Positions 36,901 to 50,100 of a stretch of 64,000 bases of DNA are shown here, piece after piece. The notes under the pieces were generated by a model. That model saw only the letters and a list, made by a program, of their open reading frames with translations. It searched no databases and was not told where the DNA came from. The DNA is taken from NCBI RefSeq assembly GCF_029227915.1, contig NC_079884.1, forward strand, positions 27,468,001 to 27,532,000, read 5' to 3'. Position 1 is the first letter of the stretch; each line of letters starts with the position of its first letter. Made by a program: the position numbers and the translations under genes. Source of the stretch: Hydractinia symbiolongicarpus (taxonomy: Eukaryota > Cnidaria > Hydrozoa > Anthoathecata > Hydractiniidae).

Positions 36901-39441
36901 AAGAAGTAACATTCTTCTTAACTCGACATGTTTGTCGGAACTTAGCGATTACACTGGAACCTGTGGTAGCGCTTCAATTAAAAATTTAGATAAATAAGTC
37001 ATTTTTACTGTGGGACAAATCCTAACCGTTAGTGCGCGCTGAGGAAATAACGACAGTTTCAAAAACCACATTTCCTTAACTTTCTAACTGTGGCAGTCAG
37101 TTTGAGTTACAACAGTTGGGTCACACATTCGTACCAACATGTATTTAGCGATATTTTTCTGATATTACCAGGTTGCATCGATTCTAACAGTAAAACGATT
37201 GACTGTAGGATTTATTTGAACTGATTCTGGACTGTGACCTTATAAATGTGATGAATGAGCCAATTGGACTCCAAGGAATAACATTCTTTTTAATATGACA
37301 TGATTGCTGGAATTCAGCGATTACACTAGCCTCTGTGGTAGCGCTTTATTTAAAAATTTAGATAAATAAGTCTTTTCTTAGTGTGGGACCAATCCTGGCC
37401 GTTAGCACGCGCCAAAGAAATAGAGACATTCTCAAAAACTACATTTCATTGATTTCTTGGCGGTATCAATCCGTTTGAGTTACAACGGTTGCGTCACATA
37501 TTCGTACCAACATGTGTTTAGTGACATTTTTCAGATATTACTAAGTTATATCGCTTTTAACAGTGAAATGATTGGCTGTGGGACTTAATTGAACTGCTTT
37601 TCGACTTTGATCTGATGAATGTGATAAGTCAGGGAATTGGACTCCAAGAGGTAACATTTTTCTTAACTCGACATGATTGTCGGAACTCAGCGATTACACT
37701 GGACCCTGTGGTAGCGCTCCATTTAAAAATTTAGATAAAGAAGTAGTTTTTACTGTGGGTCAAATCCTAGCCGTTATCGCGCGCTGAAGAAATAGAGACA
37801 GTTTCAAAAACTCCATATAATTGACTTTCTAACGGTATCAGTCCGTTTCAACTACAACGTTTCCGACACATATTCGTACCATCATGCACTTAACGACATT
37901 TTTTCAATGTTACCAGGTTGCATCGCTTTTAACAGTAAAAAACGATTGACTGTGGGACTTAAAAGAACTGATTTTTGACTTTGATCTGATAAATGTGATA
38001 AGTCAGACAATTGGACTCCAAGAAGTAACATTCTTCTTAACTCGACATGTTTGTCGGAACTTAGCGATTACACTGGACCCTGTGGTAGCGCTTCAATTAA
38101 AAATTTAGATAAATAAGTCATTTTTACTGTGGGACAAATCCTAACCGTTAGTTCGCGCTGAGGAAATAGCGACAGTTTCAAAAACCCCATTTCCTTAACT
38201 TTCTAACTGTGGCAGTCCGTTTGAGTTACAAAAGTTGGGTCACACATTCGTACCAACATGTATTTAGCGATATTTTTCTGATATTACCAGGTTGCATCGA
38301 TTTTAACAGTAAAACGATTGACTGTGGGATTTAATTGAACTGATTTTTGACTTTGATCTGTTAAATGTGATAAATGAGACAAAAGCACTCCAAGCAATAA
38401 CATTCTTCTTAACTCGACATGATTGTCGGAACTCAGCGATTACACTGGACCCTGTGGTAACGCTTCATTTAAAAATTTAGATAAATAAGTCATTTTTACT
38501 GTGGGACAAATCCTAACCGTTAGTGCGCGCTGAGGAAATAGCGACAATTTCAAAAACCACATTTCCTTGACTTTCTAACTGTGGCAGTCTGTTTGAGTTA
38601 CAATGGTGGCGTCACATAATTGTAGCAACCTGTATTTAGTGATATTTTTCCGATAATACTAAGTTATATCGCCTTGAACAGTGAAATGATTGACTGTGGG
38701 ACTTAATTGAACTGCTTTTTGACTTTCATCTGATAAATGTGATAAGTCAGGCAATTGGACTCCAAGAGGTAACATTCTTCTTAACTCGACATGATTGTCG
38801 GAACTCAGCGATTACACTGGACCCTGTGGTAGAGCTTCATTTAAAAATTTAGATAAATATGTCATTTTTTACTGTGGGACCAATCCCAGCCGTTATCGCG
38901 CGCTGAAGAAATAGAGACAGTTTCAAAAACTCCATATAATTGACTTTCTAACGGTATCAGTCCGTTTCAATTACAACGGTTCCGTCACATATTCGTACCA
39001 ACATGTATTTAGCGATATTTTTCTGATATTACTAGGTTGCATCGATTTTAACAGTAAAAGAATTGACTGTGGGAGTTAATTGAACTGCTTTTTGGCTTTG
39101 ATCTGATAAATGTGATAAGTCAGACAATTGGACTCCAAGAAGTAACATTCTTCTTAACTCGACATGTTTGTCGGAACTTAGCGATTACACTGGAACCTGT
39201 GGTAGCGCTTCAATTAAAAATTTAGATAAATAAGTCATTTTTACTGTGGGACAAATCCTAACCGTTAGTGCGCGCTGAGGAAATAACGACAGTTTCAAAA
39301 ACCACATTTCCTTAACTTTCTAACTGTGGCAGTCAGTTTGAGTTACAACAGTTGGGTCACACATTCGTACCAACATGTATTTAGCGATATTTTTCTGATA
39401 TTACCAGGTTGCATCGATTCTAACAGTAAAACGATTGACTG
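33810..39441 (+). repeat. 10-monomer HOR pair (3726-bp offset)
   Basis: About 33.81-35.72 kb matches about 37.54-39.44 kb at an offset of 3726 bp with only a few substitutions (for example TTAAATGAACTG against TTAAAAGAACTG). The first copy also resembles 29.76-30.66 kb at an offset of 4098 bp (eleven monomers). Confidence 0.8.
34680..37713 (+). repeat. Apparently perfect 1490-bp tandem duplication (4-monomer HOR)
   Basis: 34680-36223 and 36170-37713 are identical at an offset of 1490 bp in every line compared, about 1544 bp without a seen mismatch. Identity is broken at 34679/36169 and 36224/37714. The period is exactly four monomers. Such identity among monomers that otherwise differ widely marks the most recent amplification visible here, or an assembly duplication. 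Confidence 0.88.
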
Positions 39442-41889
39442 TGGACTTTAATTGAACTGATTTTTGACTTTGATCTGTTAAATGTGATAAATGAGACAAA
39501 AGCACTCCAAGCAATAACATTCTTCTTAACTCGACATGATTGTCGGAACTCAGCGATTACACTGGACCCTGTGTACACTTGACTCTGGACCAACATGTAT
39601 TTAACGATATTCTGATATTATCAGGTTGCATCGATGTTAACAGTAAAAAGATTGACTGTGGGATTTAGTTGAACTGATTTTTGACTTTGATCTGATAAAT
39701 GTGATAAGTCAGACAATTGAACTCCAAGAAGTAACATTCTTCTTAACTCGACATGTTTGTCGGAACTTAGCGATTACACTGGACCCTGTGGTAGCGCTTC
39801 AATTAAAAATTTAGATAAATAAGTCATTTTTACTGTGGGACAAATCCTAACCGTTAGTGCGCGCTGAGGAAATAACGACAGTTTCCAAAACCACATTTCC
39901 TTGACTTTCTAAAGGTGGCAGTCCGTTTGAGTTACAACGGTTGGGTCACATATTCGTACCAACATGTATTTAGGGATATTTTTCTGATATTACCAGGTTG
40001 CATCGATTTTAACAGTAAAAGGATTGACTGTGGGATTTAATTGAACTGCTTTTTGGCTTTGATCTGATAAATGTGATAAGTCAGACAATTGGACTCCAAG
40101 AAGTAACATTCTTCTTAACTCGACATGTTTGTCGGAACTTAGCGATTACACTGGACCCTGTGGTAGCGCTTCAATTAAAAATTTAGATAAATAAGTCATT
40201 TTTACTGTGGGACAAATCCTAACCGTTAGTGCGCGCTGAGGAAATAGCGACAATTTCAAAAACCACATTTCCTTGACTTTCTAACTGTGGCAGTCTGTTT
40301 GAGTTACAACGGTTGGGTCACATAATCGTACCAACATGTATTTAGCGATATTTTTCTGATATTACCAGGTTGCATCGATTTTAACAGTAAAACGAATGAC
40401 TGTGGGATTTAATTGAACTGCTTTTTGACTTTGATCTGATAAATTTGATAAGTCAGACAATTGGACTCCATGAAGTAACATTCTTCTTAACTCGACATGT
40501 TTGTCGGATCTCAGCGATTACACTGGACCCTGTGGTAGCGCTTCAATTAAAAATTTAGATAAATAAGTCATTTTTACTGTGGGACATATCCTAACCGTTA
40601 GTGCGCGCTGAGGAAATAGCGACAGTTTCAAAAACCACATTTCCTTGACTTTCTAACGGTGTCAGTACGTTTGATTTACAGCGATTGCGTCACATACTCG
40701 TACCAACATGTATTTAGTAATTTTCTTCCGATATTACTTAGTTGTATCGCCTTTAACAGTGAAACGATTGAATGTGGGACTTAATTGAACTGATTTTTGA
40801 CTTTGATCTGTTAAATGTGATAAATGAGACAAAAGCACTCCAAGCAATAACATTCTTCTTAACTCGACATGATTGTCGGAACTCAGCGATTGCACTGGAC
40901 CCTGTGGTAACGCTTCATTTAAAAATTTAGATAAATAAGTCTTTCCTTAGTGTGGGACCAATCTTGGCCGTTAGCACGCGCCGAAAAAGTAGAGACATTC
41001 TCAAAAGCTATATTTCATTGATTGTTTGGCGGTATCAATCCGTTTGAGTTACAATGGTGGCGTCACATATTTGTAGCAACCTGTATTTAGTGACATTTTT
41101 CCGATATTACTAAGTTATATCGCTTTTAACAGTGAAATGATTGAATGTGGGATTTAATTGAACTGCTTTTTGACTTTGATCTGATAAATGTGATAAATGA
41201 GACAATTGAACTCCAAGAGGTAACATTCTTCTCAACTCGACATGAATGTTGGAACTCAGCGATTACACTAGGCGCTGTGGTAGCGCTTCATTTAAAAATT
41301 TGGATAAATAAGTCATTTTTTACTGTGGGACCAATCTTAATTGTTATCGCGCGCTGAAGAAATAGAGACAGTTTCAAAAACTCCATATAATTGACTTTCT
41401 AACGGTATCAGTCCGTTTCAATTACAACGGTTCCGTCACATATTCGTACCATCATGCACTTAACGACATTTGTCCGATGTTACCAGGTTGCATCACTTTT
41501 AACAGTAAAAAACGATTGACTGTGGGACGTATATGAACTGATTTTTGACTTTGATTTGATAAATGTGATAAATGAGACAATTGAAATCCAAGAGGTAACA
41601 TTCTTCTTAACTCGACATGTTTGTCGGAACTCAGCGATTACACTGGACCCTGTGGTAGCGCTTCAATTAAAAATTTAGATAAATAAGTCAGTTTTACTGT
41701 GGGACAAATCCTAACCTTTAGTGCGCGCTGAGGAAATAGCGACAGTTTCAAAAACCACATTTCCTTGACTTTCCAACGCTGGCAGTCCGTTTGAGTTACA
41801 ACGGTTGGGTCACATATTTGTACCAACATGTATTTAGCGATATTTTTCTGATATTACCAGGTTGCATTGCTTTTAACAGTGAAACGATT

Positions 41890-44800
41890 GACTGTGGAAC
41901 TTAACATAACTGATTTTGAACTTTGACTTTATGAATGTGATAAATGAGACAATTGAACTCCAAGAAATAACATTCTTCTTAATTTGACATGATTGTTGGA
42001 ACTCAGCGATTACACTGGTTGCTGTGGTAGCGCTTCATTTAAAAGCTCAGATAAATAAGTCATTTTTTACTGCGGGACCAATCCTAGCCGTTACCGCGCG
42101 CTGAGGAAATAGCGACAGCTTCAAAAATCACATTTCCTTGACTTTCTAACGGGTTCAGTCCGTTTGAGTTACAACAGTTGCGTCACACATTCGTACCAAC
42201 ATGTATTTAGCGATATTTTTCTGATATTACTTAGTTGTATAGTTTTTAACAGTAAAACGATTGACAGTGGGATTTAATTGAACTGCTTTTTGACTTTGAT
42301 CTGATAAATGTGATAAATGAGACAATTGGACTCCAAGAAATAACATTCTTCTTAACTCGACATGAGTGTCGGAACTCAGCGATTACACTGGACCCTGTGG
42401 TAACGCTTCATTTAAAAATTTAGATAAATAAGTCTTTCCTTAGTGTGAGACCAATCCTGGCCGTTAGCACGCGCCGAAAAAATAGAGACATTCTCAAAAA
42501 CTACATTTCATTGATTTCTTGGCGGTATCAATCCGTTTGAGTTACAAGGGTTGCGTCACATATTCGTACCAACATGTATTTAGTGACATTTTTCCGATAT
42601 AACTAAGTTATATCGCTTTTAACAGTGAAATGATTGACTGTGGGGTTTAATTGATCTAACTTTGAACTGTGACCTTATAAATGTGATAAGTGAGCCAACT
42701 GGACTCCAAGAAATAACATTCTTCTTAACTCGACATGATTGTCGGAACTCAGCGATTACACTGGACCCTGTGGTAGCGCTTCATTTGAAAATTTAGATAA
42801 AGAAGTTATTTTTGCTGTGGGTCAAATCCTAGTTCTTACCGAGCGCGGAAGAAATAGCGACAGTTTCAAAAATCACATTTCCTTGACTTTCTAACGGTGT
42901 CAGTACGTTTGAGTTACAACGGTTGTGTCACATATTCGTACCAACATGTATTTAGCGATATTTTTCTGATATTACCAGGTTGCATCGATTTTAACAGTAA
43001 AACGATTGACTGTGGGATTTAATTGAACTGATTTTTGACTTTGATCTGTTAACTGTGATAAATGAGACAAAAGCACTCCAAGAAATAACATTCTTCTTAA
43101 CTCGACATGATTGTCGAAACTCAGCGATTACACTGGACCCTGTGGTAACGCTTTATTTAAAAATTTAGATAAATAAGAAAATTTTTACTGTGGGACCCAT
43201 CGTAGCCGTTAGAACGCGCTGAAGAAGTAGAAACAGTTTCAAAAATTACACTTCAATGACTTTCTAACAGCATCAGTCTGTTTGAGTTACAACAGTTGGG
43301 TCACATATTTGTACCAACATGTATTTAGCGATATTTTTCTGATATTACCAGGTTGCATTGCTTTTAACAGTGAAACGATTGACTGTGGAACTTAACATAA
43401 CTGATTTTGAACTTTGACTTTATGAATGTGATAAATGAGACAATTGAACTCCAAGAAATAACATTCTTCTTAATTTGACATGATTGTTGGAACTCAGCGA
43501 TTACACTGGTTGCTGTGGTAGCGCTTCATTTAAAAACTCAGATAAATAAGTCATTTTTTACTGCGGGACCAATCCTAGCCTTTACCGCGCGCTGAAGAAA
43601 TAGCGACAGCTTCAAAAATCACATTTCCTTGACTTTCTAACGGGTTCAGTCCGTTTGAGTTACAACAGTTGTGTCACACATTCGTACCAACATGTATTTA
43701 GCGATATTTTTCTGATATTACTTAGTTGTATCGATTTTAACAGTAAAACGATTGACTGTGGGATTTAATTGAACTGCTTTTTGACTTTGATCTGATAAAT
43801 GTGATAAATGAGACAATTGGACTCCAAGAAATAATATTCTTCTTAACTCGACATGAGTGTCGGAACTCAGCGATTACACTGGACCCTGTGGTAACGCTTC
43901 ATTTAAAAATTTAGATAAATAAGTCTTTCCTTAGTGTGAGACCAATCCTGGCCGTTAGCACGCGCCGAAAAAATAGAGACATTCTCAAAAACTACATTTC
44001 ATTGATTTCTTGACCGTATCAATCCGTTTGAGTTACAAGGGTTGCGTCACATATTCGTACCAACATGTATTTAGTGACATTTTTCCGATATAACTAAGTT
44101 ATATCGCTTTTAACAGTGAAATGATTGACTGTGGGGTTTAATTGATCTAACTTAGAACTGTGACCTTATAAATGTGATAAGTGAGCCAACTGGACTCCAA
44201 GAAATAACATTCTTCTTAATTTGACATGATTGTTGGAACTCAGCGATTACACTGGGCGCTGTGGTAGCGCTTCATTTAAAAACTTAGATAAATAAGTCAT
44301 TTTTTACTGTGGGACCAATCCTAGCCGTTACCGAGCGCTGAAGAAATAGCGACAGTTTCAAAAATCACATTTCCTTGACTTTCTAACGGTGTCAGTACGT
44401 TTGAGTTACAACGGTTTTGTCACATATTCGTACTAACATGTATTTAGCGATATTTTTCTGATATTACCAGGTTGCATCGATTTTAAGAGTAAAACGATTG
44501 ACTGTGGGATTTAATTGAACTGATTTTTGACTTTGATCTGTTAAATGTGATAAATGAGACAAAAGGACTCCAAAAAATAACATTCTTCTTAACTCGACAT
44601 GATTGTCGGAACTCAGCGATTACACTGCACCCTGTTGGTAACGCTTCATTTAAAAATTTAGATAAATAAGTCGTTCCTTAGTGTGGGACCAATCTTGGCC
44701 GTTAGCACGCGCCGAAAAAATAGAGACATTCTCAAAAACTACATTTCATTGATTTATTGGCCGTATCAATCCGTTTGAGTTACAATGGTTGCGTCACATA

Positions 44801-47160
44801 TTCGTAGCAACCTGTATTTAGTGACATTTTTCCGATATTACTAAGTTATTTCGCTTTTAACAGTGAAATGATTGACTGTGGGACTTAATTGAACTGCTTT
44901 TTGACTTTGATCTGATAAATGTGATAAGTCAGACAATTGGACTACAAGAGGTAACATTCTTCTTAACTCGACATGATTGGCGGAACTCAGCGATTACACT
45001 GGACCATGTGGTAGCGCTTCATTTGAAAATTTAGATAAAGAAGTTATTTTTGCTGTGGGTCAAATCCTAGCCGTTACCGAGCGCGGAAGAAATAGCGACA
45101 GTTTCAAAAATCACATTTCCTTGACTTTCTAACGGTGTCAGTACGTTTGATTTACAACGGTTGTGTCACATATTCGTACCAACATGTATTTAGCGATATT
45201 TTTCTGATATTACCAGGTTGCATCGATTTTAAGAGTAAAACGATTGACTGTGGGATTTAATTGAACTGATTTTTGACTTTGATCTGTTAACTGTGATAAA
45301 TGAGACAAAAGCACTCCAAGAAATAACATTCTTCTTAACTCGACATGATTGTCGGAACTCAGCGATTACACTGGACCCTGTGGTAACGCTTTATTTAAAA
45401 ATTTAGATAAATAAGACAATTTTTACTGTGGGACCCATCGTAGCCGTTAGAACGCGCTGAAGAAGTAGAAACAGTTTCAAAAATTACACTTCAATGACTT
45501 TCTAACAGCATCAGTCTGTTTGAGTTACAACGGTTGGGTCACATATTTGTACCAACATGTATTTAGCGATATTTTTCTGATATTACCAGGTTGCATTGCT
45601 TTTAACAGTGAAACGATTGACTGTGGAACTTAACATAACTGATTTTGAACTTTGACTTTATGAATGTGATAAATGAGACAATTGAACTCCAAGAAATAAC
45701 ATTCTTCTTAATTTGACATGATTGTTGGAACTCAGCGATTACACTGGTTGCTGTGGTAGCGCTTCATTTAAAAACTCAGATAAATAAGTCATTTTTTACT
45801 GCGGGACCAATCCTAGCCGTTACCGCGCGCTGAAGAAATAGCGACAGCTTCAAAAATCACATTTCCTTGACTTTCTAACGGGTTCAGTCCGTTTGAGTTA
45901 CAACAGTTGTGTCACACATTCGTACCAACATGTATTTAGCGATATTTTTCTGATATTACTTAGTTGTATCGATTTTAACAGTAAAACGATTGACTGTGGG
46001 ATTTAATTGAACTGCTTTTTGACTTTGATCTGATAAATGTGATAAATGAGACAATTGGACTCCAAGAAATAACATTCTTCTTAACTCGACATGAGTGTCG
46101 GAACTCAGCGATTACACTGGACCCTGTGGTAACGCTTCATTTAAAAATTTAGATAAATAAGTCTTTCCTTAGTGTGAGACCAATCCTGGCCGTTAGCACG
46201 CGCCGAAAAAATAGAGACATTCTCAAAAACTACATTTCATTGATTTCTTGACGGTATCAATCCGTTTGAGTTACAAGGGTTGCGTCACATATTCGTACCA
46301 ACATGTATTTAGTGACATTTTTCCGATATAACTAAGTTATATCGCTTTTAACAGTGAAATGATTGACTGTGGGGTTTAATTGATCTAACTTAGAACTGTG
46401 ACCTTAAAAATGTGATAAGTGAGCCAACTGGACTCCAAGAAATAACATTCTTCTTAATTTGACATGATTGTTGGAACTCAGCGATTACACTGGGCGCTGT
46501 GGTAGCGCTTCATTTAAGAAACTTAGATAAATAAGTCATTTTTTACTGTGGGACCAATCCTAGCCGTTACCGAGCGCTGAAGAAATAGCGACAGTTTCAA
46601 AAATCACATTTCCTTGACTTTCTAACGGTGTCAGTACGTTTGAGTTACAACGGTTGTGTCACATATTCGTACCAACATGTATTTAGCGATATTTTTCTGA
46701 TATTACCAGGTTGCATCGATTTTAACAGTAAAACGATTGACTGTGGGATTTAATTGAACTGATTTTTGACTTTGATCTGTTAACTGTGATAAATGAGACA
46801 AAAGCACTCCAAGAAATAACATTCTTCTTAACTCGAGATGATTGTCGGAACTCAGCGATTACACTGGACCCTGTGGTAACGCTTTATTTAAAAATTTAGA
46901 TAAATAAGACAATTTTTACTGTGGGACCCATCGTAGCCGTTAGAACGCGCTGAAGAAGTAGAAACAGTTTCAAAAATTACACTTCAATGACTTTCTAACA
47001 GCATCAGTCTGTTTGAGTGACAACGGTTCCGTCACAAACTCGTACCAACATTTACCTAGCGATACTTTTCTGATATTACTAGGTTGCATTGCTTTTAACA
47101 GTGAAACGATTGACTGTGGAACTTAACATAACTGATTTTGAACTTTGACTTTATGAATGT
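41890..47160 (+). repeat. HOR series with alternating 4- and 6-monomer spacing
   Basis: The diagnostic GACTGTGGAACTTAACATAAC occurs at 41890, 43381, 45619 and 47112, spacings of 1491, 2238 and 1493 bp. The segments between, including TCACATTTCCTTGACTTTCTAACGGGTTCAG and AGAACGCGCTGAAGAAGTAG variants, repeat with few changes. Confidence 0.82.
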
Positions 47161-47179
47161 GATAAATGAGCCAATTGCA

Positions 47180-50100
47180 CTCGAAGGAATAACATTCTTC
47201 TTAATATGACATGATTGTCGGAACTCAGCGATTACACGGGACCCTGTGGTAGCGCTTCATTTAAAAACTTAGATAAAAAGTCATTTTTACTGTGGGACAA
47301 ATCCTAGCCGTTATCGCGCGCTGAAGAAATAGAGATAGTTGCAAAAACTCCATTTAATTGACTTTCTAACGGTATTAGTCCGTTTCATTTACAACGGTTC
47401 CTTCACATATTCGTAACATCATGTACTTAACGACATTTTTCCGATATTACCAGGTTGCGTCGTTTTTAACAGTAAAACGATTGACTGTGAGACTTAATTG
47501 AACTGCTTTTTAACTTTGATCTGATAAATGTGATAAATCAGACAATTGGACTCCAAGAAGTAACATTCTTCTTAACTCGACATGTTTGTCGGAACTCAGC
47601 GATTACACTGGACCCTGTGGTAGCGCTTCAATTAAAAATTTAGATAAATAAGTCATTTTTACTGTGGGACATATCCTAGCCGTTAGTGCGCGCTGAAGAA
47701 ATAGAGACAGTTTAAAAAACTCCATTTCATTGACTTTCTAATCAGTCTGTTTGAGTGGCAACGGTCCCGTCACATACTCGTACCAACATTTACTTAGCGA
47801 TATTTTTCTGATATTGCTAGGTTGCATTGCCTTTAACAGTGAAACGATTGACTGTGGGACTTAATTGAACTGAATTTTGACTTTGATCTGATAGATTTTA
47901 TAAATGAGACAGTTGGACTCCAAGAAATACTATTCTTCTAAACTCGACATGAGTGTCGGAACTCAGCAATTACACTGAACCCTGTGGTAACTCTTCATTT
48001 AAAAATTTAGATAAATAAGTCATTTTTTACTGTGAGACCAATCCTAGCCGTTACCGCGCGCTGAAAAAATAGCGACAGTTTAATATATCACATTTCCTTG
48101 ATTTTCTAACGGTGTCAGTACGTTTGAGTTACAACGATTGCGTCACATACTCGTACCAACATGTATTTAGTGATTTTCTTCCGATATTACTTAGTTGTAT
48201 CGCTTTTAACAGTGAAACGATTGAATGTTGGAATTAATTGAACTGATTCTGGACTGTGACCTTATAAATGTGATAAATCAGCCAAGTGGACTCCAAGGAA
48301 TAACATTCTTCTTAATTTGACATGATTGTTGGAACTCAGCGATTACACTGGGCGCTGTGGTAGCGCTTCATTTAAAAACTTAGATAAATAAGTCATTTTT
48401 TATTGTGGGACCAATCCTAGCCGTTACCGCGCGCTGAAGAAATAGCGACAGTTTCAAAAATCACATTTCCTTGACTTTCTAACGGTGTCAGTACGTTTGA
48501 GTTACAACGATTGCGTCACATACTCGTACCAACATGTATTTAGTGACTTTTTTCCGATATTACTAAGTTGTATCGCTTTTAACAGTGAAACGATTGAATG
48601 TGGGACTTAATTGAACTGATTCTGGAACTTGACCTTATAAATGTGACAAATGAGCCAATTGGACTCGAATGAATAACATTCTTCTTAATCTGACATGATT
48701 GCTGGAATTTAGTGATTACACTAGCCTCTGTGGTGTCGCTTTATTTAAAAATTTAGATAAATAAGTCAATTTTTACTCAGGGACCAATCGTAGCCAGTAA
48801 GACGCGCTGAAGAAGTAGAGACAGTTTCAAAAATACACTTCAATGACTTTCTACCAGCATCAGTCTGTTTGAGTGACAACAGTTCCGTCACAAACTCGTA
48901 CCAACATTTACCTAGCGATATTTTTCTGATATTACTAGGTTGCATTGCTTTTAACAGTGAAACGATTGACTGTGGGACTTAATTGAACTGATTCTGGACT
49001 GTGACCTTATAAATGTGAAAAATCAGCCATATGGACTCCAAGGAATAACATTCTTCTTAATATGATATGATTGCTGTAATTCAGCGATTACACTAGGCTC
49101 TGTGGTAGCGCTTCATTTAAAAATTTAGATAAAAAAGTCATTTTTACTGTGGGACAAATCCTAGCCGTTATCGCGCGCTGAAGAAATAGAGATAGTTGCA
49201 AAAACTCCATTTAATTGACTTTCTAACGGTATTAGTCCGTTTCATTTACAACGGTTCCTTCACATATTCGTAACATCATGTACTTAACGACATTTTTCCG
49301 ATATTACCAGGTTGCGTCGTTTTTAACAGTAAAACGATTGACTGTGAGAATTAATTGAACTGCTTTTTAACTTTGATCTGATAAATGTGATAAATCAGAC
49401 AATTGGACTCCAAGAAGTAACATTCTTCTTAACTTGACATGTTTGTCGGAACTCAGCGATTACACTGGACCCTGTGGTAGCGCTTCAATTAAAAATTTAG
49501 ATAAATAAGTCATTTTTACTGTGGGACATATCCTAGCCGTTAGTGCGCGCTGAAGAAATAGAGACAGTTTCAAAAACTCCATTTCATTGACTTTCTAATC
49601 AGTCTGTTTGAGTGACAACGGTCCCGTCACATACTCGTACCAACATTTACTTAGCGATATTTTTCTAATATTGCTAGGTTGCATTGCTTTTAACAGTGAA
49701 ACGATTGACTGTGGGACTTAATTGAACTGATTTTTGACTTTGATCTGATAGATGTGATAAATGAGACAGTTGGAATCCAAGAAATACTATTCTTGTAAAC
49801 TCGACATGAGTGTCGGAACTCAGCAATTACACTGGACCCTGTGGTAACTCTTCATTTAAAAATTTAGATAAATAAGTCATTTTTAACTGTGGGACCAATC
49901 CTGGCCGTTACCGCGCGCTGAAGAAATAGCGACAGTTTCAAAAATCACATTTCCTTGACTTTCTAACGGTGTCAGTACGTTTGAGTTACAACGATTGCGT
50001 CACATACTCGTACCAACATGTATTTAGTGACTTTTTTCCGATATTGCTAAGTTGTATCGCTTTTAACAGTGAAATGATTGACTGTGGGACTTAATTGATC

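Noticed and set aside
41145-41357. 70-codon plus-strand ORF
   Set aside because: Pure satellite sequence spanning parts of two monomer halves; the start is an ordinary satellite variant.
25329-41829. Minus-strand ORFs at 25329, 28151, 30244 and 41638 sharing peptide sequence
   Set aside because: 25329 and 28151 are exactly 2822 bp apart, as are the duplicated satellite blocks that contain them. They are chance frames in HOR copies.
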